DNA of 64,000 nt from Ardenticatenaceae bacterium (lineage in GTDB: Bacteria > Chloroflexota > Anaerolineae > Promineifilales > Promineifilaceae). This document shows, one piece after another, positions 44,473 through 52,686 of this stretch. How positions within the stretch are numbered: the first letter of the stretch is position 1; every line of letters starts with the position of its first letter. The translations under genes and the position numbers were made by a program. The notes under the pieces were generated by a model. That model searched no databases. It saw only the letters and a list, made by a program, of their open reading frames with translations, and was not told where the DNA came from. The stretch spans positions 547,719 through 611,718 of the forward strand of contig JACKBS010000008.1 of NCBI GenBank assembly GCA_020634435.1, given 5' to 3'.

Positions 44473-45876
44473 TTACGCCTCCCTTACCGATTGATTGCTG
44501 TCGATTCCGTACTCGGGCAAGTCCAGGTCCCACCACTCTTCAGCGCTGGCCTGCGTGCCATAGCCAAATGCATCGTCCATGCTGCGGAAGAAGCTGTCCA
44601 TGAATGGTGCTGTGGATGCGCCAGCTTTTACCCAATCATGAACCCATGCCTTGTCTTTCTTGGCAAACGGACAGACCGAGAAGCAGATACCACAGTTGGT
44701 GCCAGCCTGCTCACGCCAGTAGGTGTAGCAGGTAACAGAATTTTCGAAGTACGCCTTGTGGCCAGGGTTGTTCCAGCCGCCTCTGGTTTCCCAGGTGGGT
44801 TCATCGTCAAAGCTGAGGGATTCAGATGGACACGCTTCGGCACATTTCTTGCAGCGCTTGCAAAACTCCATAATGCCGGCATCAATCGGTTTGTCTGTGG
44901 CGACAGGCAAATCGGTGAGCAGCTTGAAGACGCGCACCATTGGGCCAAACTCGGGGGTGATCAGCCGATTGAGCCGCGACATCTCGCCCAGGCCAGCCAT
45001 TACACCAAAAGCAGGGGCAATGCCCAACGCGTTGGTGCTGGATTCGCCCAGACCCTGGTAACCCAGGCCGCGCAAAAACTCTTGCAGGGAAGCCTGGATG
45101 GCTTCACCACGCTTGTAGGCCAGCGACGTGGTTTGGGCACCAAGCGGGGTGGGGCAGCGGCGCATGGTTTCTGACGACATTTGCACGGTGTAAACAACCA
45201 CATATTTGCAGCTGTTGGGCAGGTAGCGGGCATTGTCATCTTCCGAGGCGATGGGATCGTCGGTGAAAATCATGTCCTTGCCATCGGGGTCCACGCCGTA
45301 GATGAGTTTGCGCGTGTTGTCGTCTAGTTCAATGAAACCTGCGGTTGCGGCACCAAAGTGACGCAGCGCGGACCGCAAGATTTTGGCGGCTTCTTCGGGG
45401 CTGCCTGACCATTTAGGTACGCCGCGTTCCTCTGGAGTTTTGGCTTTTTGCGGCCCCAGGAAAGTCCGGCCCACGCCAACGTGGGAGCTGTACATGGCCT
45501 GATCTTTCAGCGTGTAGCCATCTACGTTGTTGAGCATGCGCTCTAGTTCGTTTTTGGCAGCAGCTTCGGTGAGGCGATCCACTTCGTCATCGCCGACGTA
45601 ACCAGCCATGCCCGGACCGCGAACGGTGCCGGTACGCTCATTGTAGCGCTGCATCATGTTCCAATCGATCTCGGTGGTGGGCTCATCAACCGATTTAACC
45701 CACCACGGCCGTTGGGGACGACCAGCGGGGTCTGAGAATTTGCCAGCGGCAAAGGTGGCAGCGGGGGCAGCGGCAGCTGATTTGGTTACGGTAGCAACGG
45801 CCGTTGCGCCAGCACCCAGCCCGGCAATTCGCAAGAAGTCGCGCCGGTTGAGAGTAAATGTTTGATTCTTGGCCAT
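44473..45876 (-). CDS. rdhA: Reductive dehalogenase catalytic subunit (RdhA-like)
   Basis: 467 residues. Tat signal RRDFLRIAG (11-19) followed by an Ala-rich stretch. The central region (about 120-330) contains the corrinoid-domain signature of reductive dehalogenases, with LGYQGLGESSTNALGIAP and AGLGEMSRLNRLITPEFGP. Two [4Fe-4S] sites follow: C339, C342, C345, C349 (CKRCKKCAEACP) and C383, C395, C398, C402 (GICFSVCP). Known RdhA enzymes remove halogens from organohalides as terminal electron acceptors. The Tat signal and the rdhB and rdhC neighbours argue against QueG. RBS AGGAGG. The natural substrate cannot be inferred. Confidence 0.88.
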   Translation of the reverse strand: MAKNQTFTLNRRDFLRIAGLGAGATAVATVTKSAAAAPAATFAAGKFSDPAGRPQRPWWVKSVDEPTTEIDWNMMQRYNERTGTVRGPGMAGYVGDDEVDRLTEAAAKNELERMLNNVDGYTLKDQAMYSSHVGVGRTFLGPQKAKTPEERGVPKWSGSPEEAAKILRSALRHFGAATAGFIELDDNTRKLIYGVDPDGKDMIFTDDPIASEDDNARYLPNSCKYVVVYTVQMSSETMRRCPTPLGAQTTSLAYKRGEAIQASLQEFLRGLGYQGLGESSTNALGIAPAFGVMAGLGEMSRLNRLITPEFGPMVRVFKLLTDLPVATDKPIDAGIMEFCKRCKKCAEACPSESLSFDDEPTWETRGGWNNPGHKAYFENSVTCYTYWREQAGTNCGICFSVCPFAKKDKAWVHDWVKAGASTAPFMDSFFRSMDDAFGYGTQASAEEWWDLDLPEYGIDSNQSVREA

Positions 45877-46153
45877 TCCTTGTCCTCCTAAGCGTGGGTC
45901 AATACAAAAACTGTTCTAGCTGCCTGCTTGGTAGTGACTGTATTGCCCACACAAACGCACAATCGGTGCGCCTAAGTTGGGAAATTAGTAAAAAGTATTC
46001 TGGTACTATCTACTAGTTTAAGGGAGCCACGGAGGCGGCGGTATCGGGAAATGGCTGGTCTTTTGTGGTGGTTTTCCTGACAGGCAGAACGATGCGCTTG
46101 TCTTGGAAAAATGTTTTTTGAATGGGTCTGGAAAAGTGCGTTGCGCTGGGAAG

Positions 46154-46813
46154 CTACTCTTTGAAGGCATCAAGAATGCCCGCACGGACGGCAAACTTGA
46201 TCAGGTCGCTGCGGTGTTCCAGGTGCAGTTTTTCCATGGCCCGTTGGCGGTAGGTATCGGCCGTTTTGGGGCTGATAATGAGTTGGTCGCCGATTTCGCG
46301 GCTGCTGTAGCCCATGGCCGAAAGGCGAATGACGGCCTGCTCGCGCTCGGAAAGCGATTCAAACTGCTCCGACTCGGTTTGTTTGTGGGTGAAGGATTCC
46401 ATCAGTGCGGTGGCGGCTTTGGGGTGCAGGTAGCGCTCGCCCGTGAGCACCACGCGGATGGCTTGCAGCAGGCTGTTGTGCGTTGAGGATTTGGGGATGT
46501 AGCCGTCGCAGCCAGCTTCGATGGCCGGCAGCACAAATTCGCGGCGGCTGTGCATGGACAGAACGATGATGCGGCTGGTGCTGTTTTCTCGCCGGATGGC
46601 GCGAATGGCTTCCAAACCGCTCATGTCGGGCAGACCAAGGTCCATCACGATGATGTCGGGCTGCCAGCTGCGTGCGGCTTCAATGCCCGCGCCGCCGCTG
46701 CCCACATCGGCCACAACTTTGAGGTCAGGTTCGCTTTCTAGCAAGGCACGCAGACCATCGCGCAGCACTTTATGGTCGTCAACAAGCAGGATGGTGATGG
46801 GTGTGGGGTTCAT
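46154..46813 (-). CDS. NarL/FixJ-type response regulator
   Basis: 219 residues: receiver domain with phospho-acceptor Asp in IIVMDLGLPD (about 58) and Lys in YIPKSS, then a LuxR-type HTH (LSEREQAVIRLSAMGYSSREIGDQL...). It overlaps its cognate kinase gene by 4 nt. It is transcribed towards rdhA, whose start lies 277 bp further on, so it is the natural candidate regulator of the rdh operon. Confidence 0.93.
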   Translation of the reverse strand: MNPTPITILLVDDHKVLRDGLRALLESEPDLKVVADVGSGGAGIEAARSWQPDIIVMDLGLPDMSGLEAIRAIRRENSTSRIIVLSMHSRREFVLPAIEAGCDGYIPKSSTHNSLLQAIRVVLTGERYLHPKAATALMESFTHKQTESEQFESLSEREQAVIRLSAMGYSSREIGDQLIISPKTADTYRQRAMEKLHLEHRSDLIKFAVRAGILDAFKE

Positions 46814-48432
46814 GCGGGCAACCTTTCCGGCAGCGGCAAGCGCACCAGCAGGGTGGTGCCGCGGCCCGGTTCGGTGTTGAGGGTGAGGCTGCCGCCAGCG
46901 ATGGCGGCACGCTCACGCATACTGATCAAGCCTAAGTGACGCTGTTCGGAAACGGCCGTTGCCTGGAACTGGTGTCGGTCAAACCCACGGCCGTTATCCT
47001 CAATGCACATCACAATGGTGTTGTTTTCATGGTTCAGCACCACCTCTACCGATTGCGCCTGGGCATGGCGTACCACGTTGGTTAGCGCTTCTTGGGCGAT
47101 GCGGTACAGCGTCACTTCGATGCCCGGCGGCAGCGTTTCATGCGTGATGTTGGTGTTGTAGTGGGCATTTACGGGTGAATTTTCAGTCATTTCGCCCACC
47201 AGGATGCCCAGGGCTACCGGCAAGCCAAATTCTTCCAACGCCGCTGGGCGTAGCCGATAAGATAGCTCGCGCACCTGGTCAATCGTCTCAGAAACCATGT
47301 CCAGCAGCGATTGTAGGCGGCTTTGCAGTTCTGGCGTGCTGGACTCTTTTTCCAGCGTTTTGATGCGTACCAAGAGGCTGGTAAGCATTTGCCCGGCTCC
47401 ATCATGCAGCTCACGGGCCAGGCGACCGCGCTCCTCTTCCTGCGCTTCCACCAATGATTCCAGCAGCACCTGCCGCGCCTGTTCTTTTTCCGCCAGCTTC
47501 AGCCGCAGCCAGGCATTGGACACAATTTCAGAGATGTGTGTGCCGATGGTGGAGAGCATTGCCAGGTTGTCGGGATCAATGGGGTGTTGGGCCTTGCAGA
47601 GCAAATTCAAAATGCCATATTTCTGGCCGCGGACTTCAATAGGAATTGTGATGTGTTTGGCAATGGGGTGCTGACCGTTGGCCAGCCGATTGCAATGGTT
47701 GATATGGGCATTGTTGGCAAAATAGCCGTTCACCAAATCTTTTTGGCAACCACAACACGCCGTCCTGTTTTCACATAATAAATTGTCTTCCATCTCTGGC
47801 GGCACGCCATACCAGCTGGCCAGATGGAAAACGTTGCGTTCAGGATCGCGCAAATAAACCCAGCCAGTTTCCAGATTCATGACTTCCACAATGTTGTGCA
47901 GGATGGCGTACAGCACGTCATGAATTTCGTTTTCACGCTCGGCGGCAACCATGATGCGGTTGGTGGCTGTAAGACGACGGTTGGTGCGGGCCAGGTTGTC
48001 CTGGGTGTGCAGCAGGTGGTCGGTCATGGTGTTGATGGCCAGGGCGACTTCCCCAATTTCGTCTTTGGCCCAGACCGGGGCACGCGCATCCAGATTCCCT
48101 TGCGAGACTTCGAGGGCCATATCACGCAAATCGACCAACGGCCGTGTGAGCAAAAAGTTGAGGAATGAGGCTATCACCAGAGAACCGGCCGCCGCCAGGA
48201 AGGTGATGAGCAGCACGCTGCGGTTCCCGGCGCGCATGGCGGCTTCCACGCGCACATCGGTGAGCAGGTAGTTAAGCCAGTCGGACAGGCTGGCGGTGAC
48301 CCAGTAGTTGAGCGTCAGCCCCACGGTCAGCACGGTGATCAGAATGATGCCGGTGATTTTTAGGCGCACCGGCACCGAGATGATCATGTTGTACAGCCAG
48401 TTGGGGATGCGCCGCAGCGCCTGTAGGTTCAT
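46810..48432 (-). CDS. NarX-like sensor kinase with HAMP and Cys-rich GAF domain
   Basis: 540 residues. Two transmembrane helices (about 25-45 and 72-95) with only a short loop outside, HAMP (about 95-145), GAF (about 165-305), HisKA_3 with His343 (ELHDGAGQML) and a HATPase domain ending at the C-terminus. The GAF domain has an unusual cysteine cluster: C220, C226, C227, C229 and C247. This could bind an iron-sulfur cluster or haem or form disulfides, so the signal may be redox state or oxygen. Partner of the adjacent response regulator. Confidence 0.9.
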   Translation of the reverse strand: MNLQALRRIPNWLYNMIISVPVRLKITGIILITVLTVGLTLNYWVTASLSDWLNYLLTDVRVEAAMRAGNRSVLLITFLAAAGSLVIASFLNFLLTRPLVDLRDMALEVSQGNLDARAPVWAKDEIGEVALAINTMTDHLLHTQDNLARTNRRLTATNRIMVAAERENEIHDVLYAILHNIVEVMNLETGWVYLRDPERNVFHLASWYGVPPEMEDNLLCENRTACCGCQKDLVNGYFANNAHINHCNRLANGQHPIAKHITIPIEVRGQKYGILNLLCKAQHPIDPDNLAMLSTIGTHISEIVSNAWLRLKLAEKEQARQVLLESLVEAQEEERGRLARELHDGAGQMLTSLLVRIKTLEKESSTPELQSRLQSLLDMVSETIDQVRELSYRLRPAALEEFGLPVALGILVGEMTENSPVNAHYNTNITHETLPPGIEVTLYRIAQEALTNVVRHAQAQSVEVVLNHENNTIVMCIEDNGRGFDRHQFQATAVSEQRHLGLISMRERAAIAGGSLTLNTEPGRGTTLLVRLPLPERLPA

Positions 48433-48452
48433 GGTTGGGTAAGTGGTGGTGG

Positions 48453-48653
48453 TTAGGCTTCTTCGTAGACCAGCAGCAGGACGCCCAGCTCTTTTTCTAG
48501 TGCCTGGACTTTCTGCAATTGGTCGTTGGGCAGTTGGGCAAAGGCCATGCCAGTGGAGAAGGCCATGATATGTTTGCCAGTTTCTTCTTCTAGAGCGCGC
48601 AGTTTGGCTACGGCCGTTTCATCCAAATGAGCAATTTTTAATTGTTGGGCCAT
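48453..48653 (-). CDS. Small conserved soluble protein, unknown
   Basis: 66 residues, predicted helical, acidic (LDETAVAKLRALEEETGKHI; ALEKELGVLLLVYEEA). AGGAG 10 nt before the ATG. It precedes the sensor kinase gene by 20 nt on the same strand and may be co-transcribed with it. No known motif. Confidence 0.65.
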   Translation of the reverse strand: MAQQLKIAHLDETAVAKLRALEEETGKHIMAFSTGMAFAQLPNDQLQKVQALEKELGVLLLVYEEA

Positions 48654-48765
48654 CTGTCTTTCTCCTCTTCAAGAGTTGGGATGATTACTGTGCTCATTGT
48701 AGGAAGGGGGCAGGTGGTTAACAGGTGAACTATGTCACTTTTTCGCCTGCGGATTCACCAACTCT

Positions 48766-48794
48766 TTGACAGGGATACGGCCGTTTGCTAGAAT
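48766..48794 (+). promoter_or_regulatory. Sigma-70-type promoter of tRNA-Glu
   Basis: Consensus -35 TTGACA (48766-48771), 17-bp spacer and -10 TAGAAT (48789-48794), with the tRNA starting about 33 nt later. The spacer contains ACGGCCGT at 48776-48783. Confidence 0.85.
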
Positions 48795-48826
48795 TTGCTG
48801 GCTTCTACCACAATTGGTAGGCACAG

Positions 48827-48899
48827 GCCCCGTTCGTCTAGTGGCCTAGGACGTAGCCCTCTCAAGGCTAAAACATGGGTTCGAGTCCCATACGGGGCA
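48827..48899 (+). tRNA. tRNA-Glu (anticodon CTC)
   Basis: A full cloverleaf can be drawn: acceptor GCCCCGT / ACGGGGC plus discriminator A, anticodon stem AGCC / GGCT with loop CTCTCAA, and T arm GTTCGAGTC. The anticodon CTC reads GAG. CCA is not encoded. Confidence 0.95.
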
Positions 48900-48901
48900 T
48901 C

Positions 48902-48936
48902 AAGGCTTCATCCACCATCGGATGAAGCCTTTTTGC
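48902..48936 (+). terminator. Intrinsic terminator after tRNA-Glu
   Basis: AAGGCTTCATCC / GGATGAAGCCTT stem with a short loop, followed by TTTTGCTTTTT. Confidence 0.88.
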
Positions 48937-49033
48937 TTTTTCTTGGTAAACTTAAACCTGAACTTTTTCTGATAAAATTCCGCAGCAGGCTCAAGATGCG
49001 AGCTGCGGTTCTTGCTTTGCACCGTGAGTTTAT

Positions 49034-50833
49034 ATGGCTTCCGTACACGATGAGCCGTCAATTGAATATGAAAGCGTTGCCGAACGGCCGTATCTAAATG
49101 GCACCTATTCGCCAAACGGCCGTTTGCCCCAGCCAGAGCAACCCGCAGCGCCAGCCCCGGCTGACCCTGAACCTGCCAACCACAACTTTCGCAGCGACGG
49201 CCGTTTCCGCCGCATCCTCACCTTTTTTGCCCGCGTTATTTTGCACCTTGTCGTGTGGGACATTATTGGCGGACGACTGCCACTGGTGCGAACGGCCGTG
49301 CGCAGCAGCCGCCCGCGCCGCTTCCGCCGTTGGGCGCATCGTTTTCGTGAGCTGGCCCTGAACATGGGTGGGGTGATGATCAAGCTGGGCCAATTCCTTA
49401 GCGCTCGGGTGGATGTGCTGCCCCCGGAAATCACCGAAGAGCTGCAAGGGCTGCAAGACGAGGTCACGCCAGAGCCATCCGGGCGCATGATTTCTGTCAT
49501 TCGCGCCGAATTGGGACCGCTGGAAGCCCGCTTTGCTCGCTTTGAGGAGCAGCCCATGGCGGCAGCTTCACTGGGGCAGACCCATCGTGCCTGGCTGAAA
49601 CCGCGAGCGGATGAAGAAGAAGTGGGAACGGCAGTTGTCGTCAAAGTGCAGCGGCCTAACATCGCGGCCATCGTGGAAACTGATCTGGCGGCACTGCGCA
49701 TTGTGGCCCGCTGGACCATGCGCTACAAGCCCATTGCTCGCCGTGCCGATGTGCCCGCGCTGATGGAAGAGTTTGCCAAAACGCTGTGGGAAGAGCTGGA
49801 TTACCGCGCTGAGGTAGAGAACGCCGAGCGCTTTGCCGAGATGTACGCGGACGATCCGCGTGTTTACATTCCGGCCATGTACCGCCAGCACTGCGCCGAC
49901 CGGGTGATTGTGATGGAGAACGTGGAGTCGCCCAAAATCACCGATATTGCGGCGATGGAAGCGGCGGGCATCAATCCGGCTGAGGTGGCCGAAACGCTTC
50001 TGGATGTGTATTTCGACCAGGTGTTTGGCGAAGGGTTTTTCCACGCCGATCCGCATCCGGGCAACTTGTTCATTCGCCCTCGCCCCGACGTTCCCTGGCC
50101 GCCGGAAGATGAAGATAAGATTGGTCGCGGACGGCCGTTCTGGCTCATCTTTGTAGACTTTGGCATGGTGGGCCGGGTGCCCTCGTTGATGGGCGACAAT
50201 TTGCGCCAGGTGTTGGTGAGCGTCACGCAACGGGACGGCCGTAAACTCACCGAAGCGTACCAAAATCTGGGTTTCTTCCTGCCGGGGGCGGACATGGTGC
50301 GCATTGCCGAAGCGCAAAACGCTGTGCTGGACCGCATTTGGGGGCGCAACCTGCTCGATTTATCGCGCCCCGACCCGGCGGAAATTGAAGAGCTGGGCCA
50401 GGAATTCCGCGATTTGCTGTTTGACTTTCCCTTCCAAATTCCGCAAGACTTTATCTACCTGGGGCGAGCGCTGGGCATTGTGTCTGGGCTGGTGGCCCAA
50501 CTAGATGAGCAGATCAATCCGTGGTATTACATCGAAAAGTACGGCGAGGCGCTGGTGGCCAGCCGGGACGGCCAACGGTTTGGTCTGGAGACGGCGTGGC
50601 AGTTGGTACGGCCGTATCTCAACACGCCCGCTCAGGTACAACGACTGCTGACTTTGGCGGAAAACGGCCGTCTCCGTGTGCAGACCGATCGAGACACCTT
50701 GCGCCAGTACGAGCGCATCGAAAAGCGCATCGGGCAGCTGGGCTGGAGCATTTTAGGCGCAGCGGGAATGCTGTCCGGTACGCTGCTGTATTTAAACCGG
50801 AAAGAGAAAGAGAAGGGGGAGAGTGATAAGTAA
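49034..50833 (+). CDS. ABC1/UbiB-family atypical kinase
   Basis: 599 residues. Atypical protein-kinase-like ATPase linked in known members to quinone biosynthesis or lipid homeostasis at the membrane. Motifs in order: KLGQFLSARVDVLPPE (KxGQ), Ala-rich AAASLGQTHRA loop, VVKVQRP Lys, EELDYRAEVENAE, HADPHPGNL and VDFGMVGR (metal-binding). A C-terminal helix near 570-590 may insert into the membrane. Ten ACGGCCGT copies lie in the gene. No quinone-synthesis genes are nearby. Confidence 0.9.
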   Translation: MASVHDEPSIEYESVAERPYLNGTYSPNGRLPQPEQPAAPAPADPEPANHNFRSDGRFRRILTFFARVILHLVVWDIIGGRLPLVRTAVRSSRPRRFRRWAHRFRELALNMGGVMIKLGQFLSARVDVLPPEITEELQGLQDEVTPEPSGRMISVIRAELGPLEARFARFEEQPMAAASLGQTHRAWLKPRADEEEVGTAVVVKVQRPNIAAIVETDLAALRIVARWTMRYKPIARRADVPALMEEFAKTLWEELDYRAEVENAERFAEMYADDPRVYIPAMYRQHCADRVIVMENVESPKITDIAAMEAAGINPAEVAETLLDVYFDQVFGEGFFHADPHPGNLFIRPRPDVPWPPEDEDKIGRGRPFWLIFVDFGMVGRVPSLMGDNLRQVLVSVTQRDGRKLTEAYQNLGFFLPGADMVRIAEAQNAVLDRIWGRNLLDLSRPDPAEIEELGQEFRDLLFDFPFQIPQDFIYLGRALGIVSGLVAQLDEQINPWYYIEKYGEALVASRDGQRFGLETAWQLVRPYLNTPAQVQRLLTLAENGRLRVQTDRDTLRQYERIEKRIGQLGWSILGAAGMLSGTLLYLNRKEKEKGESDK

Positions 50834-50981
50834 AAAGTGAGTATCTATACAGGTGCGACGCACTTGCTCCAGTGTGAAATGCAACAAAATTCGCCACAGA
50901 AAGTGCGTCGCACCTCTAGAACCTGAATAGTTACAAAAGTGAAAAGTACAAGTCACTTTTCACTTTTCACTTTTTACTGTT
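50825..50981. repeat. AAAAGTGA inverted repeat interrupted by an AGGTGCGACGC repeat
   Basis: The outer family (as at 35701-35760) begins at 50825-50840 and resumes at 50935-50978. Inside lies the other palindrome: AGGTGCGACGCACTT at 50851-50865 and its complement at 50901-50915. Looks like one small element inserted in another, between two convergent genes. Confidence 0.75.
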
Positions 50982-50989
50982 AACTGCTT

Positions 50990-51328
50990 CTAAGCCGTCG
51001 TATCTTCCACACCCGCCTCAGCGGCAACGCGCTGCACAGCTTCAATGCCACTCTGGCATGTTTGCTGGGTGGCATACATCTGGCTTTTGCCAATGACCTG
51101 CTTGTTGGCGGCTAACAAATTGAAGTAAAACTTTCCGTTGGCCGCTTCCTTCACCTCAAACCGATCGCTGTTGGTACCATTATTTTTGACCGATTCGATG
51201 CCATTTTTGCAGCCTGCCATGGACGAATACCCCTGGCTGGACAGAATATTTTGCCCGTTGCGGGCCGTCAGCCGGAAGTAGAAGTCGCCGTTATTGCCTT
51301 TGTAAATCTCAAATTTGGGATGGTTCAT
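50990..51328 (-). CDS. DUF1508 (YegP-like) protein
   Basis: 112 residues made of two DUF1508 repeats: KFEIYKGNNGDFYFRLTARNG with ILSSQGYSS, and RFEVKEAANGKFYFNLLAANK with VIGKSQMYAT. Found widely in bacteria, function unclear; stress-related roles have been proposed. ATG 51328 follows GGAGACC. Confidence 0.93.
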   Translation of the reverse strand: MNHPKFEIYKGNNGDFYFRLTARNGQNILSSQGYSSMAGCKNGIESVKNNGTNSDRFEVKEAANGKFYFNLLAANKQVIGKSQMYATQQTCQSGIEAVQRVAAEAGVEDTTA

Positions 51329-51442
51329 GACCTGGTCTCCTTCATGTGTGGGGTAGAACAAACGGAAATATTGGGTAACTGAATAATTGCTCAGTTACAT
51401 GATTGCTTTTTCCTTTGACCCGCTGCTGGCTAGCTGGTCACA

Positions 51443-52291
51443 TTATTCGTTTAAAAATTCAGCCTGTACCCAACCAACGATGCCGCTCACGGTGCGAATT
51501 TCGCGCCAGAGGATGCCGCCCTGATTGGCACGGCCGTTTTCCAAAATCACCACCTCATTATCCTGCACAATCACCAACTGCTGGCCACCGGGCGAACGGC
51601 GTACCCACAATGTGCTGCCGTTGGTGTTGATGGTGCCCGTGATGCCTTCGATGGGTGTGGGGGTGATGGTTGGCGTTGGTGTAGCCGTGGGCAGCGGTGT
51701 CGCCGTCGCTGTTGGGCTGGGGCTTGGCGTGGCGGTATTGGCATTGGCTGATGTAGCGGCAGGAACGGCCGTTGCCGCATCACCTGTCTCTCCTGGGGTG
51801 GGGGAAGGTCCAGCCTGTTCTGGCGTGGCCGAAGGCGTGATTTCCGCGGTGGCTACTTCCTCTACATTGCTAGGTGGACCGCCAAACGCGCCACTGGCAG
51901 GTGCCTGGGTACTGTTTGGTGCGGCGATTTCATCCCCGCTGGTGTTGGTCTGGCTGGCTGTTTCGGTGGCCAGCGGCAGCGCCCCCATTGCCCCGCTTTC
52001 GCTAACGGCGGCGGTGGGATCGAGAGCGGCCGTTTCCGTTACAGGTGTGGCTACGGCAACGGCCGTATTGCTGTCTAGCGGCACGCCAGCCAGAAAAAAG
52101 CCCAGCATCAGGATGAGGCTGGCTAGCGCGTAGCCGGTAAACAGCTTTACGCGCAAATCCAGCCGCTGCCCCAGCAAACCCAGGCGCATCAGCGCACGTG
52201 GCGATTGGGCCAAATAGGCCAAAATAGTCATTAGCAGGGCAAGAACGGCCGTTACGCCCATGCCAATCAAAGTCCAAGTCGGGAAACCCAT
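51443..52291 (-). CDS. Membrane protein with Thr/Pro/Ala-rich linker and SH3-type domain
   Basis: 282 residues: two transmembrane helices (about 5-27 and 47-70), a long low-complexity linker rich in Thr, Ala, Ser and Pro (about 75-205), and a bacterial SH3-like domain at the C-terminus (GSTLWVRRSPGGQQLVIVQ ... WREIRTVSGIVGWVQAEFL). Probably binds peptidoglycan or another wall polymer outside the membrane. ATG 52291 has no RBS but a TATAAT only 7 nt ahead, so a leaderless mRNA is likely. Confidence 0.82.
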   Translation of the reverse strand: MGFPTWTLIGMGVTAVLALLMTILAYLAQSPRALMRLGLLGQRLDLRVKLFTGYALASLILMLGFFLAGVPLDSNTAVAVATPVTETAALDPTAAVSESGAMGALPLATETASQTNTSGDEIAAPNSTQAPASGAFGGPPSNVEEVATAEITPSATPEQAGPSPTPGETGDAATAVPAATSANANTATPSPSPTATATPLPTATPTPTITPTPIEGITGTINTNGSTLWVRRSPGGQQLVIVQDNEVVILENGRANQGGILWREIRTVSGIVGWVQAEFLNE

Positions 52292-52298
52292 GCCGCGT

Positions 52299-52328
52299 AT
52301 TATATGCAAACCACAGAACCACAGGCAA
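52299..52328 (-). promoter_or_regulatory. Candidate promoter for a leaderless transcript
   Basis: On the minus strand: -35-like TTGCCT (52323-52328), 18-bp spacer, consensus -10 TATAAT (52299-52304), then ATG after 7 nt. Transcription would start at or next to the A of ATG 52291. Confidence 0.5.
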
Positions 52329-52521
52329 AGTAAGACGGCCGTTTTATGGCGATCTGCTCATCTAACCGCCACATTGGGCAGGTACGCGCAAATCATCAAG
52401 CCAATAATTGTTTCACGCAAGGAGGCAAAGTGAAACAATTAGCCGTTTTGCGTCTTGGCGCGAAAATGAATGATGCACTGTTTGTAGACCACGAGTCCGA
52501 CATTGATTGACGATTAGTAAG

Positions 52522-52551
52522 TTACGATTTACGATTGGGCGCTGGTATAAT
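52522..52551 (+). promoter_or_regulatory. Candidate promoter for the dihydrolipoamide dehydrogenase gene
   Basis: Perfect -10 TATAAT (52546-52551) with a poor -35 TTACGA (52522-52527) at 18 bp. The leader of about 130 nt holds a dispersed repeat (52581-52663). Confidence 0.45.
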
Positions 52552-52580
52552 CTTGCGGTAACAATTCATGACTCTTCTGT

Positions 52581-52663
52581 AAACCACAGAAAATACAGCA
52601 AACCTGTTACGACTAAAGCAAAAATCTGTGTGATCTGCGCAATCTGTGGTTTCTTTATTTACA
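52581..52663. repeat. Dispersed AATCTGTGTGATCTGCG-type repeat
   Basis: AACCACAGAAAATACAG on the left and AATCTGTGGTTTCTT on the right could pair. Same family as 6537-6598. It fills most of the leader before the lpd gene. The rest of 52305-52686 holds only a degenerate copy of the CACGCAAAGG repeat (about 52413-52475). Confidence 0.55.
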
Positions 52664-52686
52664 TCCTCAACCAAACGGAGTTTTTT

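Noticed and set aside
44473..45876. Epoxyqueuosine reductase (QueG) instead of RdhA
   Set aside because: QueG is cytoplasmic, without Tat signal and without rdhB/rdhC neighbours; here all three RdhA traits are present.
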